DNA of 64,000 nucleotides, taken from assembly GCA_934487205.1 (NCBI GenBank), contig CAKSRS010000001.1:89623-153622 (forward strand). The letters run 5' to 3'. Numbering within the stretch: the stretch's first letter is position 1; the number at the start of each line of letters is the position of its first letter. Shown piece after piece: positions 18,386-28,021 of this stretch. The position numbers were made by a program, and so were the translations under genes. The notes under the pieces are model-generated. The model was not told the origin of the DNA. It saw only the letters and a list, made by a program, of their open reading frames with translations, and did no database searches. This stretch comes from an uncultured Clostridia bacterium (GTDB lineage Bacteria; Bacillota; Clostridia; UBA1381).

Positions 18386-18753
18386 CAAAAAGGCACGCTC
18401 GGCTCAACTGTTCGCTTGTAAACGCACTCACGACGTTTCACTGTTGCTACCACCTTTTTGCGAGAATGTTTCAAGCAAAGTCTATATCTGTAAGGTTTAC
18501 CTCCTTCAATTTAACGGTAAACTTTTCGGTTTGCCGTTTTTATTTTTATTCCCAAAAAAATAACCGCCCTTTTAAGAGCGGTTAAATATATGTATTTTCC
18601 CGGAGTATTACAGCCTTAAATCGCTGCCCGCGCAGACAGGCTGCAAGCCGCCTACGCCGCTCCACAAAAACGCTTTAATTCTGTTTGTCTTTTCGCAAAC
18701 ACCGAAAATGAAGTCACTTGCAGTGCAAATATGTTTTCGCCTTCAAAAAACCT
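18386..18753. other. Noncoding region with hairpins
   Basis: No gene is supported. Hairpins: about 18522-18545 (AACGGTAAAC with GTTTGCCGTT, then T's) and 18561-18584 (AACCGCCCTT with AAGAGCGGTT). The minus strand between 18370 and 18515 has a GGAGG and a possible short frame, but spacing and codons do not support translation. Confidence 0.5.
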
Positions 18754-19497
18754 TCAGCCGAGCATTTTTATAAATCTTTTATCGTTTAAAACCTCGTTCG
18801 TCAGGTACTCGCCGTCCTTAAACAGCGCATACGTGGTAACGGGCGTAGGTGCGTTTTGTGCCTGCTCCTTCGTCGTAATATGAATTGTGCGGAATGGTAT
18901 GCCGAGTTCCTTTGCCGTATTTTCCACAATCGGCACATATTTCGCCGTAAACGGACATTGGTTCGTGTAATACAAAACATATCCGTCACCGTCGGCGTGC
19001 GGGTGTTTTGCGCAATCCTTAAATTTCGGCATATCCGCGCCGTCCGCAAACGGCAGATACCACAATTGTATGCCGTTATCCGATTCATCGCACACCGAAA
19101 ATCCCTTATATTTCAAAAACTTCGGGTCGGCAAGAAACGCCCGTTTTTTCGCCGACGAAAGTATACACATGCCCTTTTTCCCCTTTTGCTTACTGTCTCG
19201 GACAGCGCAGTCCAGCAAATCGTCCGCATATCCGTGCCCCTTGAACGAACCCGACACCCACATGCAGTCGATATACATATAATCTTCCGCCGAAATCGGC
19301 ACCCACGCGTTTTCCGCGGGGATATATTCTATAAAACATTTTCCGCGCTCCGCACTTCTGTAAAACACAAGCCCGTCATCAAATCTGTCCGACAGCCACA
19401 CCTTTTTCGACGAAACCTGTATATCCTTATTATTCGAAATCGCACAGCAGATATGTTCCTTTTCAATATTGTCCTTTGTTACATATATGTATTCCAA
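18754..19497 (-). CDS. GNAT acetyltransferase with YoaP C-terminal domain
   Basis: A 247-residue protein. The start is put at a TTG (19497) since GGGAGGAATT lies just before it; an ATG 13 codons upstream precedes that ribosome site. The N-terminal part (to about 150) is a GNAT fold with 'MWVSGSFKGHGYADDLLD' as the acetyl-CoA-binding region and 'GMCILSSAKKRAFLADPKF'. The C-terminal 90 residues, with 'GYVLYYTNQCPFTAKYVPI' and 'IPFRTIHITTKEQAQNAPTP', match the YoaP-like domain, a thioredoxin-like module with a Cys before Pro. The acceptor molecule is not known. Confidence 0.85.
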   Translation of the reverse strand: MEYIYVTKDNIEKEHICCAISNNKDIQVSSKKVWLSDRFDDGLVFYRSAERGKCFIEYIPAENAWVPISAEDYMYIDCMWVSGSFKGHGYADDLLDCAVRDSKQKGKKGMCILSSAKKRAFLADPKFLKYKGFSVCDESDNGIQLWYLPFADGADMPKFKDCAKHPHADGDGYVLYYTNQCPFTAKYVPIVENTAKELGIPFRTIHITTKEQAQNAPTPVTTYALFKDGEYLTNEVLNDKRFIKMLG

Positions 19498-19563
19498 AAT
19501 TAATTCCTCCCGTACAAAATATATTCTGATTACCAAAAATTTTTAATTATTGCAAAAAACACG

Positions 19564-20802
19564 TTATTCTTCATCGACTCCCGTCGGATCCGTGCCGTCG
19601 AGCATTTCCACGTCCTTCAGCCGCCGCTGTATCGCGCGCGTGCGCACGCCCACAAGCTTATCAAGCTCGCGGTTTGCCTGGTCGAGACGATTCTGCGTCG
19701 CCTCGAGAACCTGTCCGAATTTGTCAAATTCCGTCTTTACCGACGAGAGCACACTCCACACTTCCACGCTGCGCTTTTGTATTGCCAGCGTTTTAAATCC
19801 CATTTGCAGCGAATTTAAAAGCGCAGCCATCGTGCTCGGTCCTGCCACGTTCACCTTATACGTATTCTGCAAAACTTCCACCATGCCGCTGTTTACGACC
19901 TCGGCATAAAGTCCCTCAAACGGCAGAAACATTATCGCAAAATCGGTCGTGTACGGCGGCTCAATGTACTTATCGCGGATATCCTTCGCAAAGCCTTTTA
20001 TCCGCGTCATCAGCACATTTTTCGCCGCAGCAGCCGCCTCGGCGTCGCCGTTTTCCGACGCCGTCTGCAAATCAAAAAACGCGTCGCCCGGGAACTTTGA
20101 GTCAATCGGCAGATACACAAATCCATCGCCCTTGGGCATCTTCACCGCAAATTCCACCGGATTGCGGCTGCCCTTCACCGTTACCACATTTTCCTCATAC
20201 TGTTCCGGCGACAAAATCTCGCGCAGTATTGCGCCCAGCTGAATTTCGCCCAGTATTCCGCGCGTTTTTACGTTGGACAGCACCTTTTTCAAATCGCCCA
20301 CGCCGACCGCAAGCGTCTGCATTTCGCCCAGCCCTTTATACACCTGCTCCAGTCTCTCGCTCACCATTTTGAAGGAGCGCGACATATTCTCCTCAAGGCT
20401 CTTTTGCAGTTTTTCGTCCACCGTTTTCCGCATATCCTCAAGCTTTTTCGAGTTATCCTCGCGTATGGCAAGCAAACTTTTCTGCATAGTATCGCGCATT
20501 GCGTCCAGCTTTTGCTCGTTGGTCTGCTCAAACGTCTTGAACCGCGTCTCCATCTGCGCAAGGCTGTCCACGACCGCCTTATTCATCTCGCCCTGCTTTT
20601 CGGTGATGTTTTTATCTATTTCCGCAAATTTTTTCGATTGATATTCGTCGGTGTCCCTCTGATTTCTCGACAGCATTTCGCCCATCATTTTTATTGATTC
20701 GAGAATTTTTGTGTCTCCGCCCGTGCCCAAAATGAGCTTTACGGCAAGTATCACCACGGCGGCGCCGACGGCGGTTATGCCGCCGTAAATCAGATAATCC
20801 AT
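19564..20802 (-). CDS. rmuC: DNA recombination protein RmuC
   Basis: A 412-residue protein. An N-terminal membrane helix (about 1-25) is followed by a long coiled coil (30-160, many Glu/Lys heptads) and the RmuC domain with nuclease-like fold: 'ILGEIQLGAILREILSPEQYEEN', 'VEFAVKMPKGDGFVYLPIDSKFPGD' and 'DFAIMFLPFEGLYAEVV'. RmuC limits inversions at short repeats in E. coli. GGAGG lies before the start. The gene follows the TrmK-Nif3 gene by 12 bases, so they are probably one operon. Confidence 0.95.
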   Translation of the reverse strand: MDYLIYGGITAVGAAVVILAVKLILGTGGDTKILESIKMMGEMLSRNQRDTDEYQSKKFAEIDKNITEKQGEMNKAVVDSLAQMETRFKTFEQTNEQKLDAMRDTMQKSLLAIREDNSKKLEDMRKTVDEKLQKSLEENMSRSFKMVSERLEQVYKGLGEMQTLAVGVGDLKKVLSNVKTRGILGEIQLGAILREILSPEQYEENVVTVKGSRNPVEFAVKMPKGDGFVYLPIDSKFPGDAFFDLQTASENGDAEAAAAAKNVLMTRIKGFAKDIRDKYIEPPYTTDFAIMFLPFEGLYAEVVNSGMVEVLQNTYKVNVAGPSTMAALLNSLQMGFKTLAIQKRSVEVWSVLSSVKTEFDKFGQVLEATQNRLDQANRELDKLVGVRTRAIQRRLKDVEMLDGTDPTGVDEE

Positions 20803-20814
20803 GATTTTTCCTCC

Positions 20815-22251
20815 TTATATATACGTGAACACGTCGTGCTGTTCCGCTTTAATAACCTCAACCCCCGTGTCCTCGAACATTTTTTCAAAAATCTCGGTCA
20901 CGCAGAATTCGGTGGGGAAATGCCCCGCGTCAATCAGATTTACATGCATCTCCTGTGCCTTGAGCGCCTCATGATATTTCACGTCCGAGGTAATCATTAC
21001 ATTAGCATGCTTTTCCTTCGCTTTCGGGATACTGTCCGCGCACACCCCCGAACCGACTGCAACGCGCTTTACAAATTCCTCCGGATTTCCGCATACGCGC
21101 ACGTGCGGCGTGCCGAGCAATTTCCGCACCCGTCTCGCCAGCGTGCCCAGTTTTACATACTCTTTCAAATCGCCCACGCGCCCGAGTCCGTTTTCCTCCA
21201 AATTCTCAACATTGCTGAGCCCGATAAGTTCCGCAAGATACGCATTTATGCCGTTTTTCCCCACATCGCAGGTGGTGTGCGCCGCGTAGACGCATATGCC
21301 GCGTCTTAAAAATTCCGCAATCATTTGACTTTCTTCCGTGTCTTGATTTATTTTTTTAATTCCGTTAAACAGGATGGGGTGGTGCGTCAAAATCAAATCC
21401 ACGCCGTTTTTCAGCGCTTGTATATATACATCGTACGTTATGTCGAGCGTGACCAAAACCTTGCTGACGGGCGTATATTCCCCGCCGACCAAAAGTCCGC
21501 AGTTATCCCATTCATACGCCGTTTCGAGCGGAAATTCCTTCTCTATCATTTCCTCAATTTCATACATGTACATACCGAATTTTATTCCCCTTTCCTTCAT
21601 AAAGTCCGCAAGCTCGGACAGCGTTTGTTCCACAAAGGACAAACCGTCATATTCTCTGCCGGAGCTTAGTTCCCTTTTTATTCTTTTGTATTTATGATAC
21701 ATGTTCAGCGTATATTCTTCAAGCAGCGGGTGGTCATACAAAAGTTTCGGAATCAAATAATCTATCGGACCTTTGCTGTACATACTGTACTTAAATGTTC
21801 CGCGCTCCGCAACAATTAGGTTGTAGTACCTGTCACCCTCCTTCGCCAAATCTTCTTCAATAATGCGAAAATCCATACACATCAGGCTTACCCTCAGCTC
21901 CCGCTGATGCGTCATAGGCTGCAAAACCAACCTCGCCGTTTTCACCGTGTCGTAGCCGTTTTCTATCATTTTCGTTATGGTATCGCAGCCCACTCCGGCA
22001 ATTACTATGCAGTCCGCCTCGCCCTCGTTAAGCGGCTCGAGTCCGTCGCCCAGACGCAAATCAATGTCAACGCCGCTTTTTTTCGCATTTTCTTCCGCCG
22101 CCTTCAGCGGTTTTTCCCTGAGGTCGGTCGCAATCACTTTTTTCCCCTGCTTGGCAAGTTCTATCGCCACATATCCGTGGTCGGTGCCGATGTCCGCCAC
22201 CGTCTCGCCCTTTATGTGGCGCAGTATCATTTCAAGTCTCGGTGTTATCAT
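20815..22251 (-). CDS. TrmK tRNA (adenine-22-N1)-methyltransferase fused to Nif3-like protein
   Basis: A 478-residue single frame that joins two proteins which are separate neighbours in most Firmicutes (trmK and yqfO). Residues 1-225 are TrmK: Rossmann methyltransferase with 'VADIGTDHGYVAIELAKQG' (SAM loop) and 'CIVIAGVGCDTITKMIENG', then a helical tail. Residues from about 228 are the Nif3/YqfO dinuclear-metal protein: 'LETAYEWDNCGLLVGG', 'ILTHHPILFNGIKKIN', 'AAHTTCDVGKNGINAYLAE' and the late 'DAGHFPTE' metal ligands. The usual central insertion of YqfO is absent. No stop or obvious frameshift lies between the halves. Confidence 0.92.
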   Translation of the reverse strand: MITPRLEMILRHIKGETVADIGTDHGYVAIELAKQGKKVIATDLREKPLKAAEENAKKSGVDIDLRLGDGLEPLNEGEADCIVIAGVGCDTITKMIENGYDTVKTARLVLQPMTHQRELRVSLMCMDFRIIEEDLAKEGDRYYNLIVAERGTFKYSMYSKGPIDYLIPKLLYDHPLLEEYTLNMYHKYKRIKRELSSGREYDGLSFVEQTLSELADFMKERGIKFGMYMYEIEEMIEKEFPLETAYEWDNCGLLVGGEYTPVSKVLVTLDITYDVYIQALKNGVDLILTHHPILFNGIKKINQDTEESQMIAEFLRRGICVYAAHTTCDVGKNGINAYLAELIGLSNVENLEENGLGRVGDLKEYVKLGTLARRVRKLLGTPHVRVCGNPEEFVKRVAVGSGVCADSIPKAKEKHANVMITSDVKYHEALKAQEMHVNLIDAGHFPTEFCVTEIFEKMFEDTGVEVIKAEQHDVFTYI

Positions 22252-22380
22252 TTTTCCTCCGTTCCGCCGCTTTTTTCAAATTTTATCGGCTGCACGCTTT
22301 GCTTTTTCCGTATTTTTATGCAAAAACGCATGCTGTCGCCGTTTGGCGGCATAAATTATATTTTATGCATAAAAATTCAG

Positions 22381-22760
22381 TTATACAACTTTTTATCAAC
22401 AGGTGTGGATAACTTTCGTATTACCAAAAACGGCTTAAATACTGATTTTTTTTGTCATATTAACATCGGTTTACACATATTTGTGAACAATTTGTCCTCA
22501 AATGTTGAAAATTGTCCATAAATAAATGTAAACCTGTGATGTTGGACAACTTTTACGGGTTAATGCCCTTTTCCAATCCCCGCATTTTGTTGGATAACTG
22601 CGTGGATAACGTGGATAACTCTGAAAAATCCACATAAAAGGCAATTTTTGATGTTGATTTCCACTTTTATCCATGTGGATAACCTTATACATTGGTTTAC
22701 ATAATATTTTTATAAAAATACCGATATTTTGTCGGATTTTGTATAATTACGACAAAATCT
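22381..22760. other. Candidate replication origin (DnaA-box cluster)
   Basis: Two exact DnaA boxes TGTGGATAA (22404-22412, 22674-22682) and three boxes with one mismatch (TTATCAACA 22393-22401; CGTGGATAA 22601-22609 and 22610-22618), plus weaker ones, lie within 300 bases. An AT-rich, low-melting stretch follows at 22683-22760. The region between 22252 and 22854 holds no gene. parAB, a perfect parS (28022) and a near-parS (26305) are within 6 kb, and gene orientation switches from minus to plus near 26.3 kb. These are the marks of a bacterial oriC, though dnaA is elsewhere (53.9 kb). Confidence 0.7.
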
Positions 22761-22814
22761 GCCGGCACATATTATAATATGTAAAAAGATGTATCCGATA
22801 TCCAAAAAGGAGGA

Positions 22815-22841
22815 TGCAGCAAAACAAATTGTTTTGCCGCA
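22815..22841 (-). terminator. Possible terminator of serS
   Basis: GCAGCAAAAC pairs with GCGGCAAAAC's complement GTTTTGCCGC (22815-22841; one wobble) downstream of the serS stop. No immediate T-run on the minus strand, so it is only moderately convincing. Confidence 0.45.
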
Positions 22842-22854
22842 ACCCCATAATTTC

Positions 22855-24120
22855 TTATTTAATAATATCGGTTCCCATGTACTGCACAAGTGCGTCCGGA
22901 ACGGTAACGGTGCCGTCCGCGTTCTGATAATTTTCCAATATTGCGGCAACCGTTCTGCCGACAGCCAATCCCGAGCCGTTCAACGTATGCACAAATTGCG
23001 CCTTGTCCTTCGGACTGTCTTTAAAGCGGATATTTGCGCGGCGCGCCTGATAATCTTCAAAGTTAGAGCAAGAGGAAATCTCAACATAACGTCCGTAGCT
23101 CGGCATCCAAACCTCGATATCGTATGTGCACGCGGACGAGAAACCTAAGTCGCCCGTTGACAGGCACACAACTCTGTACGGAATATTAAGTCCCTGCAAC
23201 AGCTTTTCCGCGTCGTTTGTCAGCGATTCAAGCTCATCATACGAATTTTCCGGGCGTGCAAACTTAACAAGCTCTACCTTATTAAACTGGTGCTGGCGGA
23301 TAAGACCTCTCGTGTCACGTCCCGCCGAGCCCGCCTCCGCGCGGAAACATGCCGAATATGCGCAATACTTAACCGGAAGTTTTGTTCCGTCAAGAATTTC
23401 GTCGCGGTGAAGGTTCGTAACCGGAACTTCCGCCGTCGGAATAAGGAAATATCCGTTATTCGCAACCTTAAATGCGTCCTCCTCAAACTTAGGCAATTGC
23501 CCCGTGCCTGTCATAGACGCACGGTTTACCATGTAGGGGGGGAAGATTTCCGTATATCCGTTCGCCGTATGCGTGTTCAGAAAATACTGAATTACGCTGC
23601 GCTCCAGTCTCGCGCCGAGACCTTTGTACACCGTGAAACGTGTTCCCGAAATCTTCGCGCCGCGGTCAAAATCCAAAATGTCAAGATTTGTTCCGATATC
23701 CCAGTGCGCTTTTGCGTCAAAATCAAACTTGCGCGGCTCCGACCATCTTCTGACTTCCTTATTCTGCGTATCATCAACGCCTATCGGCGATTTTGCCGAC
23801 GGAATATTCGGTATGCGCAGCATAAAATCACGCAGTTTTGCGTCGATTTCCGAAACCTGTGCGTCCAAATCCTTGATTTCGTTCGACAGTTCCTTCATTT
23901 CGGCAAAAATCGCATCGGTGCTTTCGCCCGCCTTTTTCATTGTCGGAATTTGCTTTGAAATCTCGTTCTGTTTTGCCTTCATCTGCTCAACTTCGCCTAA
24001 AATTTCGCGGCGCTTTAAATCAAGCTCAATCGCCGGTGTGATATCAAGGTCGTTGTTGCGGTTTTTCAGTGCCTCTCTGATTTTATCGGGTTCTGTTCTT
24101 AAAATTTTAATGTCTAACAT
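22855..24120 (-). CDS. serS: Seryl-tRNA synthetase
   Basis: A 421-residue class II synthetase that charges tRNA-Ser with serine. The N-terminal tRNA-binding coiled coil (30-110) is followed by the catalytic domain with motif 2 '[20 protein letters not shown]', '[12 protein letters not shown]' and motif 3 '[19 protein letters not shown]'. Length is standard. It is directly downstream of the coiled-coil gene and parB, with no room for a T-box leader. Near-origin position matches Bacillus, where serS lies close to oriC. Confidence 0.97.
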   Translation of the reverse strand: MLDIKILRTEPDKIREALKNRNNDLDITPAIELDLKRREILGEVEQMKAKQNEISKQIPTMKKAGESTDAIFAEMKELSNEIKDLDAQVSEIDAKLRDFMLRIPNIPSAKSPIGVDDTQNKEVRRWSEPRKFDFDAKAHWDIGTNLDILDFDRGAKISGTRFTVYKGLGARLERSVIQYFLNTHTANGYTEIFPPYMVNRASMTGTGQLPKFEEDAFKVANNGYFLIPTAEVPVTNLHRDEILDGTKLPVKYCAYSACFRAEAGSAGRDTRGLIRQHQFNKVELVKFARPENSYDELESLTNDAEKLLQGLNIPYRVVCLSTGDLGFSSACTYDIEVWMPSYGRYVEISSCSNFEDYQARRANIRFKDSPKDKAQFVHTLNGSGLAVGRTVAAILENYQNADGTVTVPDALVQYMGTDIIK

Positions 24121-24143
24121 TTTTTATATCTCCATTTCCTTAA

Positions 24144-24596
24144 TTATTGTGCTTTTTTAACTAAAATATCGTAAAAATCCTTCTGTTCGGGCGTGAGACT
24201 TTCAGTGTAAATGTTCGCCAAAAGCTCATTTGCCGCTTTTTTATCGCCGTCGTACAGCTTGTCATAAACAGCCATAAGCGCCTCATACGCGCTGACTTCG
24301 CTTGTCAGCTTGTCCTTTTCCGACGTAAGCGACGAGTTTTCTTCCATCAGCTTTTCATTCGTCTCGCGCAGGTTTTTGTTCAGCTCAACAAGCTGCATAT
24401 TTTCCTCGCTGACCTGTGCCGCTTTGTTCGAAAGACTCACCTTTTCCGCCTCCTGTTCGCTGACCTTGCTCTGTTCGAGGTGCGTCTGTGCAAAGAATGA
24501 TACCACTATCATTAAAATTGCCACGATAAATATCAGCGATGTGTATAAAAACAGCGATTTTACGTCATTTTTCTTTTCGGAATTTTTCAGCGTCAT
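24144..24596 (-). CDS. Membrane protein with coiled coil, unknown function
   Basis: A 150-residue protein. A membrane helix at about 15-37 ('LFLYTSLIFIVAILMIVVSF') is followed by a long coiled coil (40-105) rich in Glu, Lys and Ser with leucine heptads, and a short helical C-terminal part. It starts 6 bases after the parB stop and ends 23 bases before serS, so it is in the parA-parB-serS transcription unit. The topology, one helix plus an outward coiled coil, resembles small divisome or cell-wall-associated proteins, but no family is recognised. Confidence 0.65.
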   Translation of the reverse strand: MTLKNSEKKNDVKSLFLYTSLIFIVAILMIVVSFFAQTHLEQSKVSEQEAEKVSLSNKAAQVSEENMQLVELNKNLRETNEKLMEENSSLTSEKDKLTSEVSAYEALMAVYDKLYDGDKKAANELLANIYTESLTPEQKDFYDILVKKAQ

Positions 24597-24602
24597 GTCC
24601 GT

Positions 24603-25448
24603 TTACCTCCCGTTTATTAGCTCTAAAAGCCGCTCAAGGTCTTGATTTCCGTAATATTCAATCTCGATTTTGCCTTTTTTGCTCGTCCCCGAAAGCTTTA
24701 CCTTCGTGCCGAGGTACTGTTCAAGACTGCGCGATATCCGCTCAAGTTCAAGCTTGTATGCGGTGTTTTTCTGTTTTTCCGATTTCGGCGCGGGCGTTTT
24801 CGCCAGATCCTTTGCCAAAAGCTCTGCCTGTCGCACGTTCAGCCCGTCCGCGATTATTCTGTTTACGAAAAATTCGCGTACAACGCCGTTCGGCACCGAA
24901 AGCGCACACCGTGCGTGTCCCTCGGTAATTTCGCCCGAAATCAGCTTGGCGCGCGTGTAATCGTCAAGCGTTAAAAGACGCACCGAATTTGCAATTGCGC
25001 TGCGACTCTTGCCCAGGCGCATGCTGATCTCCTCCTGCGTGAGATTGTATTCGTCCATCAGCGACCGATAGCCGAGCGCCTCTTCAATCGGATTTAAGTC
25101 CTCACGCTGCAGATTTTCTATCAGCGCAATTTCCTTCATCGTCAAATCGTCGTAATCCTTGATTAATACGGGAATTTTCTTGAGTCCCGCAAGCTTTGCC
25201 GCGCGCCAGCGGCGTTCGCCCGCGATTATCACATACCCTTCCGCCGATTTTCTCACGACAATCGGCTGTATCAGTCCGTGTTCCTTTACCGAATCGGCAA
25301 GCGATTTCAGCTTTTCTTCGTCAAAACTTTTGCGCGGCTGGTCTTTGTTGGGCATTACCTCGGTTATTTTAAGTTCCTGTAATCCGTCGGCTGTGCCTTC
25401 TTCATGAAAAAGCGCGTCAAGTCCCTTGCCTAAGCCCTTCTTAGCCAT
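24603..25448 (-). CDS. parB: Chromosome-partitioning protein ParB (Spo0J)
   Basis: A 281-residue CTP-dependent DNA clamp that binds parS and spreads to recruit SMC and ParA. The N-terminus 'MAKKGLGKGLDALF' is the Spo0J hallmark that stimulates ParA. The ParB/CTPase domain has 'GLIQPIVVRKSAEGYVIIAG' and the GERRWRA box, followed by 'ENLQREDLNPIEEA', and the HTH 'LTQEEISMRLGKSRSAIAN' for parS. It overlaps parA by 8 bases. A perfect parS lies 2.6 kb away at 28022 and a near-perfect one at 26305. Confidence 0.96.
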   Translation of the reverse strand: MAKKGLGKGLDALFHEEGTADGLQELKITEVMPNKDQPRKSFDEEKLKSLADSVKEHGLIQPIVVRKSAEGYVIIAGERRWRAAKLAGLKKIPVLIKDYDDLTMKEIALIENLQREDLNPIEEALGYRSLMDEYNLTQEEISMRLGKSRSAIANSVRLLTLDDYTRAKLISGEITEGHARCALSVPNGVVREFFVNRIIADGLNVRQAELLAKDLAKTPAPKSEKQKNTAYKLELERISRSLEQYLGTKVKLSGTSKKGKIEIEYYGNQDLERLLELINGR

Positions 25449-26220
25449 TTGACCACTCCTTATTATTTGAAATTATCTCGCGTGAAAGTGCAAAATACGC
25501 CTCCGCGCCCTTTGATGTAATATCGTATTTTATTATCGGCTGACCGTAGCTCGGCGCCTCGGAAATCCGCACGTTACGCGGAATCGGCGTGGAAAACACC
25601 TTGTCGGGGAAGTGCTTTTTTACCTCGTCCAGCACTTGCTGCGACAAATTCGTGCGCGAATCATACATTGTTGCGGCAATTCCCTCAATTTCCAGCTTGG
25701 TATTAAGTGATTTTTTTATCGTCTTTATCGAGTTTATCAGCTGTGAAAGTCCTTCAAGCGCGTAATATTCGCACTGAATCGGTATCAGCAGGCTGTCCGC
25801 CGCTGTCATTATGTTAATCGTCAGCATTCCGAGCGCCGGCGGCGAATCAATAATTATAAAATCATAGTCATCTTTTACCGTTTTAAGCGCATTTTCAAGG
25901 AAATGCTCGCGTTTTTCCTGTCCGGCAAGCTCCACCTCCGCCGCCGAAAGCTCCGGCAATGACGGAATCAGCGACAACCCGCGGACGCTTGTCCGAATAA
26001 CCGCGTCCGGCGTCTTTGCACTGTCGGCAAGGCAATCGTAAATCGAAAGTTCCACGTTGTCCTTGCTCACGCCCAGTCCGGACGTCGCGTTCCCCTGGGG
26101 GTCGCAGTCGGCAATAAGCACGCTCTTTCCCTTATATGCAAGGCACGCCGCCAGATTAACAGCAGTTGTGGTTTTCCCCACGCCGCCCTTCTGGTTCGTA
26201 ACCGCAATAATTTTTCCCAT
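25441..26220 (-). CDS. parA: Chromosome-partitioning ATPase ParA (Soj)
   Basis: A 259-residue Walker-type ATPase. The start 'MGKIIAVTNQKGGVGKTTTA' is chosen because AGAGG is 8-9 bases upstream; the open frame has 13 more codons before it. The deviant Walker A is KGGVGKTT; Walker B-type 'DYDFIIIDSPPALGML' and 'IPIQCEYYALEGLSQL' follow. It moves ParB-parS complexes and, as Soj, affects DnaA activity in Bacillus. It is the first gene of parA-parB-coiled coil-serS, and its upstream region carries a parS-like site. Confidence 0.96.
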   Translation of the reverse strand: MGKIIAVTNQKGGVGKTTTAVNLAACLAYKGKSVLIADCDPQGNATSGLGVSKDNVELSIYDCLADSAKTPDAVIRTSVRGLSLIPSLPELSAAEVELAGQEKREHFLENALKTVKDDYDFIIIDSPPALGMLTINIMTAADSLLIPIQCEYYALEGLSQLINSIKTIKKSLNTKLEIEGIAATMYDSRTNLSQQVLDEVKKHFPDKVFSTPIPRNVRISEAPSYGQPIIKYDITSKGAEAYFALSREIISNNKEWSNG

Positions 26221-26304
26221 ATCATTATCCTCTTTGTTTATGTTATTTTGCGTCCGCAAATCAATTTACAACATATATTATACCACATATTTTTGAAAAG
26301 TAAA

Positions 26305-26320
26305 TGTTTCACATGAAACA
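26305..26320. promoter_or_regulatory. parS: parS-like site upstream of parA
   Basis: TGTTTCACATGAAACA differs from the parS consensus (TGTTTCACGTGAAACA) at one central base. It lies in the 178-base gap between divergent parA and the germination operon. Confidence 0.8.
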
Positions 26321-26398
26321 TTTTTAATTTTTTTGAATATTTTTTGTAAAAAAGGTAAAAAATGTATAATACAGACATTTTTAAAGAGGTGATTACCT

Positions 26399-28021
26399 TT
26401 GAAACTATTTGATTTGTTTCGCAGGATTGTAATATACGAACCGCCCGCCGACGACAGTTCCTTCACGCTCGATAGTGATACGGACAAGCCGGTTTATGAC
26501 GTACGAACCGACTACACGCCGCCGTCCGTACCGAAGGTAGGCAAATCATTGGCGGAAAACCGCGCATACATTGAAGAACGCTTTGATTATCCCCGCAATA
26601 ACGACGTCGTTATCCGCGACATAATGTTAAAGGGCGGTGTGCGTGCAATTGCCGTTTTTTACGACGGAATGTGCGACGGAAGAGCCATTAATGACGGTAT
26701 CATAAAAGCGCTTTTGGAACTTCCCCTATATAATAAGGTAGAAAAGCCGTATAATTCCGATATGATTTTGGAAAAACTGCTTATTCATAACCAAGTTTCC
26801 ATGACCGACGATTTCGACAGGATTATTGATGACATTAATTTTGGCTGCTGCGGAATTTTTATCGACAGCATCGACAAGGCGTACTCGGCGGACGTTAAGG
26901 ACTGGCCCCACCGCAGCGTGGAAAAATCCGAAAATGAACAGTCAATTTACGGTCCGCAAGAGGCTTTTGCGGAAATGCTGCGCGGGAACTCCGCACAGGT
27001 ACGCAAAATTTTAAAAACCGAAAAGCTTATATGTGAGCAAACTGTTCTCGGCAATATTTCAAAAACACGCGGTGTAATCATGTATATTTCTGATATTGCC
27101 AACAAAAATCTCGTTGCAGAGGTTCGGCGGCGTCTTGACGGAATTTCCATGGACTATGTTATCTCAATCGAGGAAATTTCCATGATGATTGAGGACAATC
27201 CGCTGATGATAACGGGGCACATTCTTGCCACCGAACGTCCCGACCGCGTGGCACGGGCACTTTCGGAGGGGCGTGTGGCGCTAATTTTAAACGGAAGTCC
27301 GCGCGCGCTGATATTCCCGACCAACGTATATGAACTGACGCACGCCGCGTCCGACGCATATCTGCGCGTTGATTTTGCGAATATGTCTCGTTTTATCCGC
27401 CTGCTTTCAATAATTATTTCGGTGCTCCTTCCGGGACTTTTTATCGCGATAACTATGTTTCACGAGGAAATGCTACCGACATATCTTCTGTACGCAATCA
27501 GCGCATCGCGCCAAAATGTGCCGTTTCCGAGCGTTGTTGAGCTGCTTTTGATGGATTTTTCCTTTGAAATGATACGCGAGGCGGGCGTACGTATGCCGGG
27601 GCCGATTGGCTCAATTTTGGGCATCGTCGGCGGTCTGATACTCGGACAAGCCGCAGTCAGCGCAAAAATCGTGAGTCCGATTATGATTATCGTTATCGCA
27701 ATAACCGGTATCGGCTCTTTTGCTACAGCAGACTATTCTCTCGGCTGGAGTTACCGGATTTTAAAGGTTCTGTTTGTTCTTATCGGCACAACATTTGGAT
27801 TTTACGGAATTGCACTCGGCATGTTCGTCTACGCCGTACTTCTTGCCGCAAGCAAAAGCTTCGGAGTGCCGTTTTTATCGCCCCTTCCGGGGAATAAGCT
27901 TTATAAAAACGCCGTTTTTGTGCCGCCCGTATGGCAAATGGAAAAGCGCCCCGAATACCTGCATACAAAAAGGGCGCGCCGTGAGGATAAAATAAGCAAG
28001 AAGTGGAAGGTGGGGAAATAA
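26399..28021 (+). CDS. gerAA: Spore germination receptor subunit A (GerA family)
   Basis: A 540-residue subunit of an inner-membrane spore germinant receptor. The start is a TTG at 26399 preceded by AGAGGTGATTACC. A long N-terminal soluble part (1-310) with 'ENRAYIEERFDYPRNNDVVI' and 'GVIMYISDIANKNLVAEV' is followed by the membrane part with the family signature 'SIIISVLLPGLFIAITMFH', 'AISASRQNVPFPSVVELLLM' and 'GVRMPGPIGSILGIVGGLIL'. The gene order is A-B-C-D. Its stop codon is directly followed by the perfect parS site. Confidence 0.95.
   Translation: MKLFDLFRRIVIYEPPADDSSFTLDSDTDKPVYDVRTDYTPPSVPKVGKSLAENRAYIEERFDYPRNNDVVIRDIMLKGGVRAIAVFYDGMCDGRAINDGIIKALLELPLYNKVEKPYNSDMILEKLLIHNQVSMTDDFDRIIDDINFGCCGIFIDSIDKAYSADVKDWPHRSVEKSENEQSIYGPQEAFAEMLRGNSAQVRKILKTEKLICEQTVLGNISKTRGVIMYISDIANKNLVAEVRRRLDGISMDYVISIEEISMMIEDNPLMITGHILATERPDRVARALSEGRVALILNGSPRALIFPTNVYELTHAASDAYLRVDFANMSRFIRLLSIIISVLLPGLFIAITMFHEEMLPTYLLYAISASRQNVPFPSVVELLLMDFSFEMIREAGVRMPGPIGSILGIVGGLILGQAAVSAKIVSPIMIIVIAITGIGSFATADYSLGWSYRILKVLFVLIGTTFGFYGIALGMFVYAVLLAASKSFGVPFLSPLPGNKLYKNAVFVPPVWQMEKRPEYLHTKRARREDKISKKWKVGK

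Noticed and set aside
18370..18515. Possible short minus-strand gene (starting about TTG 18474) after a GGAGG
   Set aside because: The ribosome site is too far from any start, the frame would run into the tRNA terminator hairpin, and the codons resemble no protein family.
22855..24200. T-box leader for serS
   Set aside because: serS follows the previous gene by 23 bases, leaving no space for a leader, and no T-box sequence is seen.
27456..27471. Third parS in gerAA (TGTTTCACGAGGAAAT)
   Set aside because: Only the left half matches; four mismatches lie in the right half, so it is chance within coding sequence.
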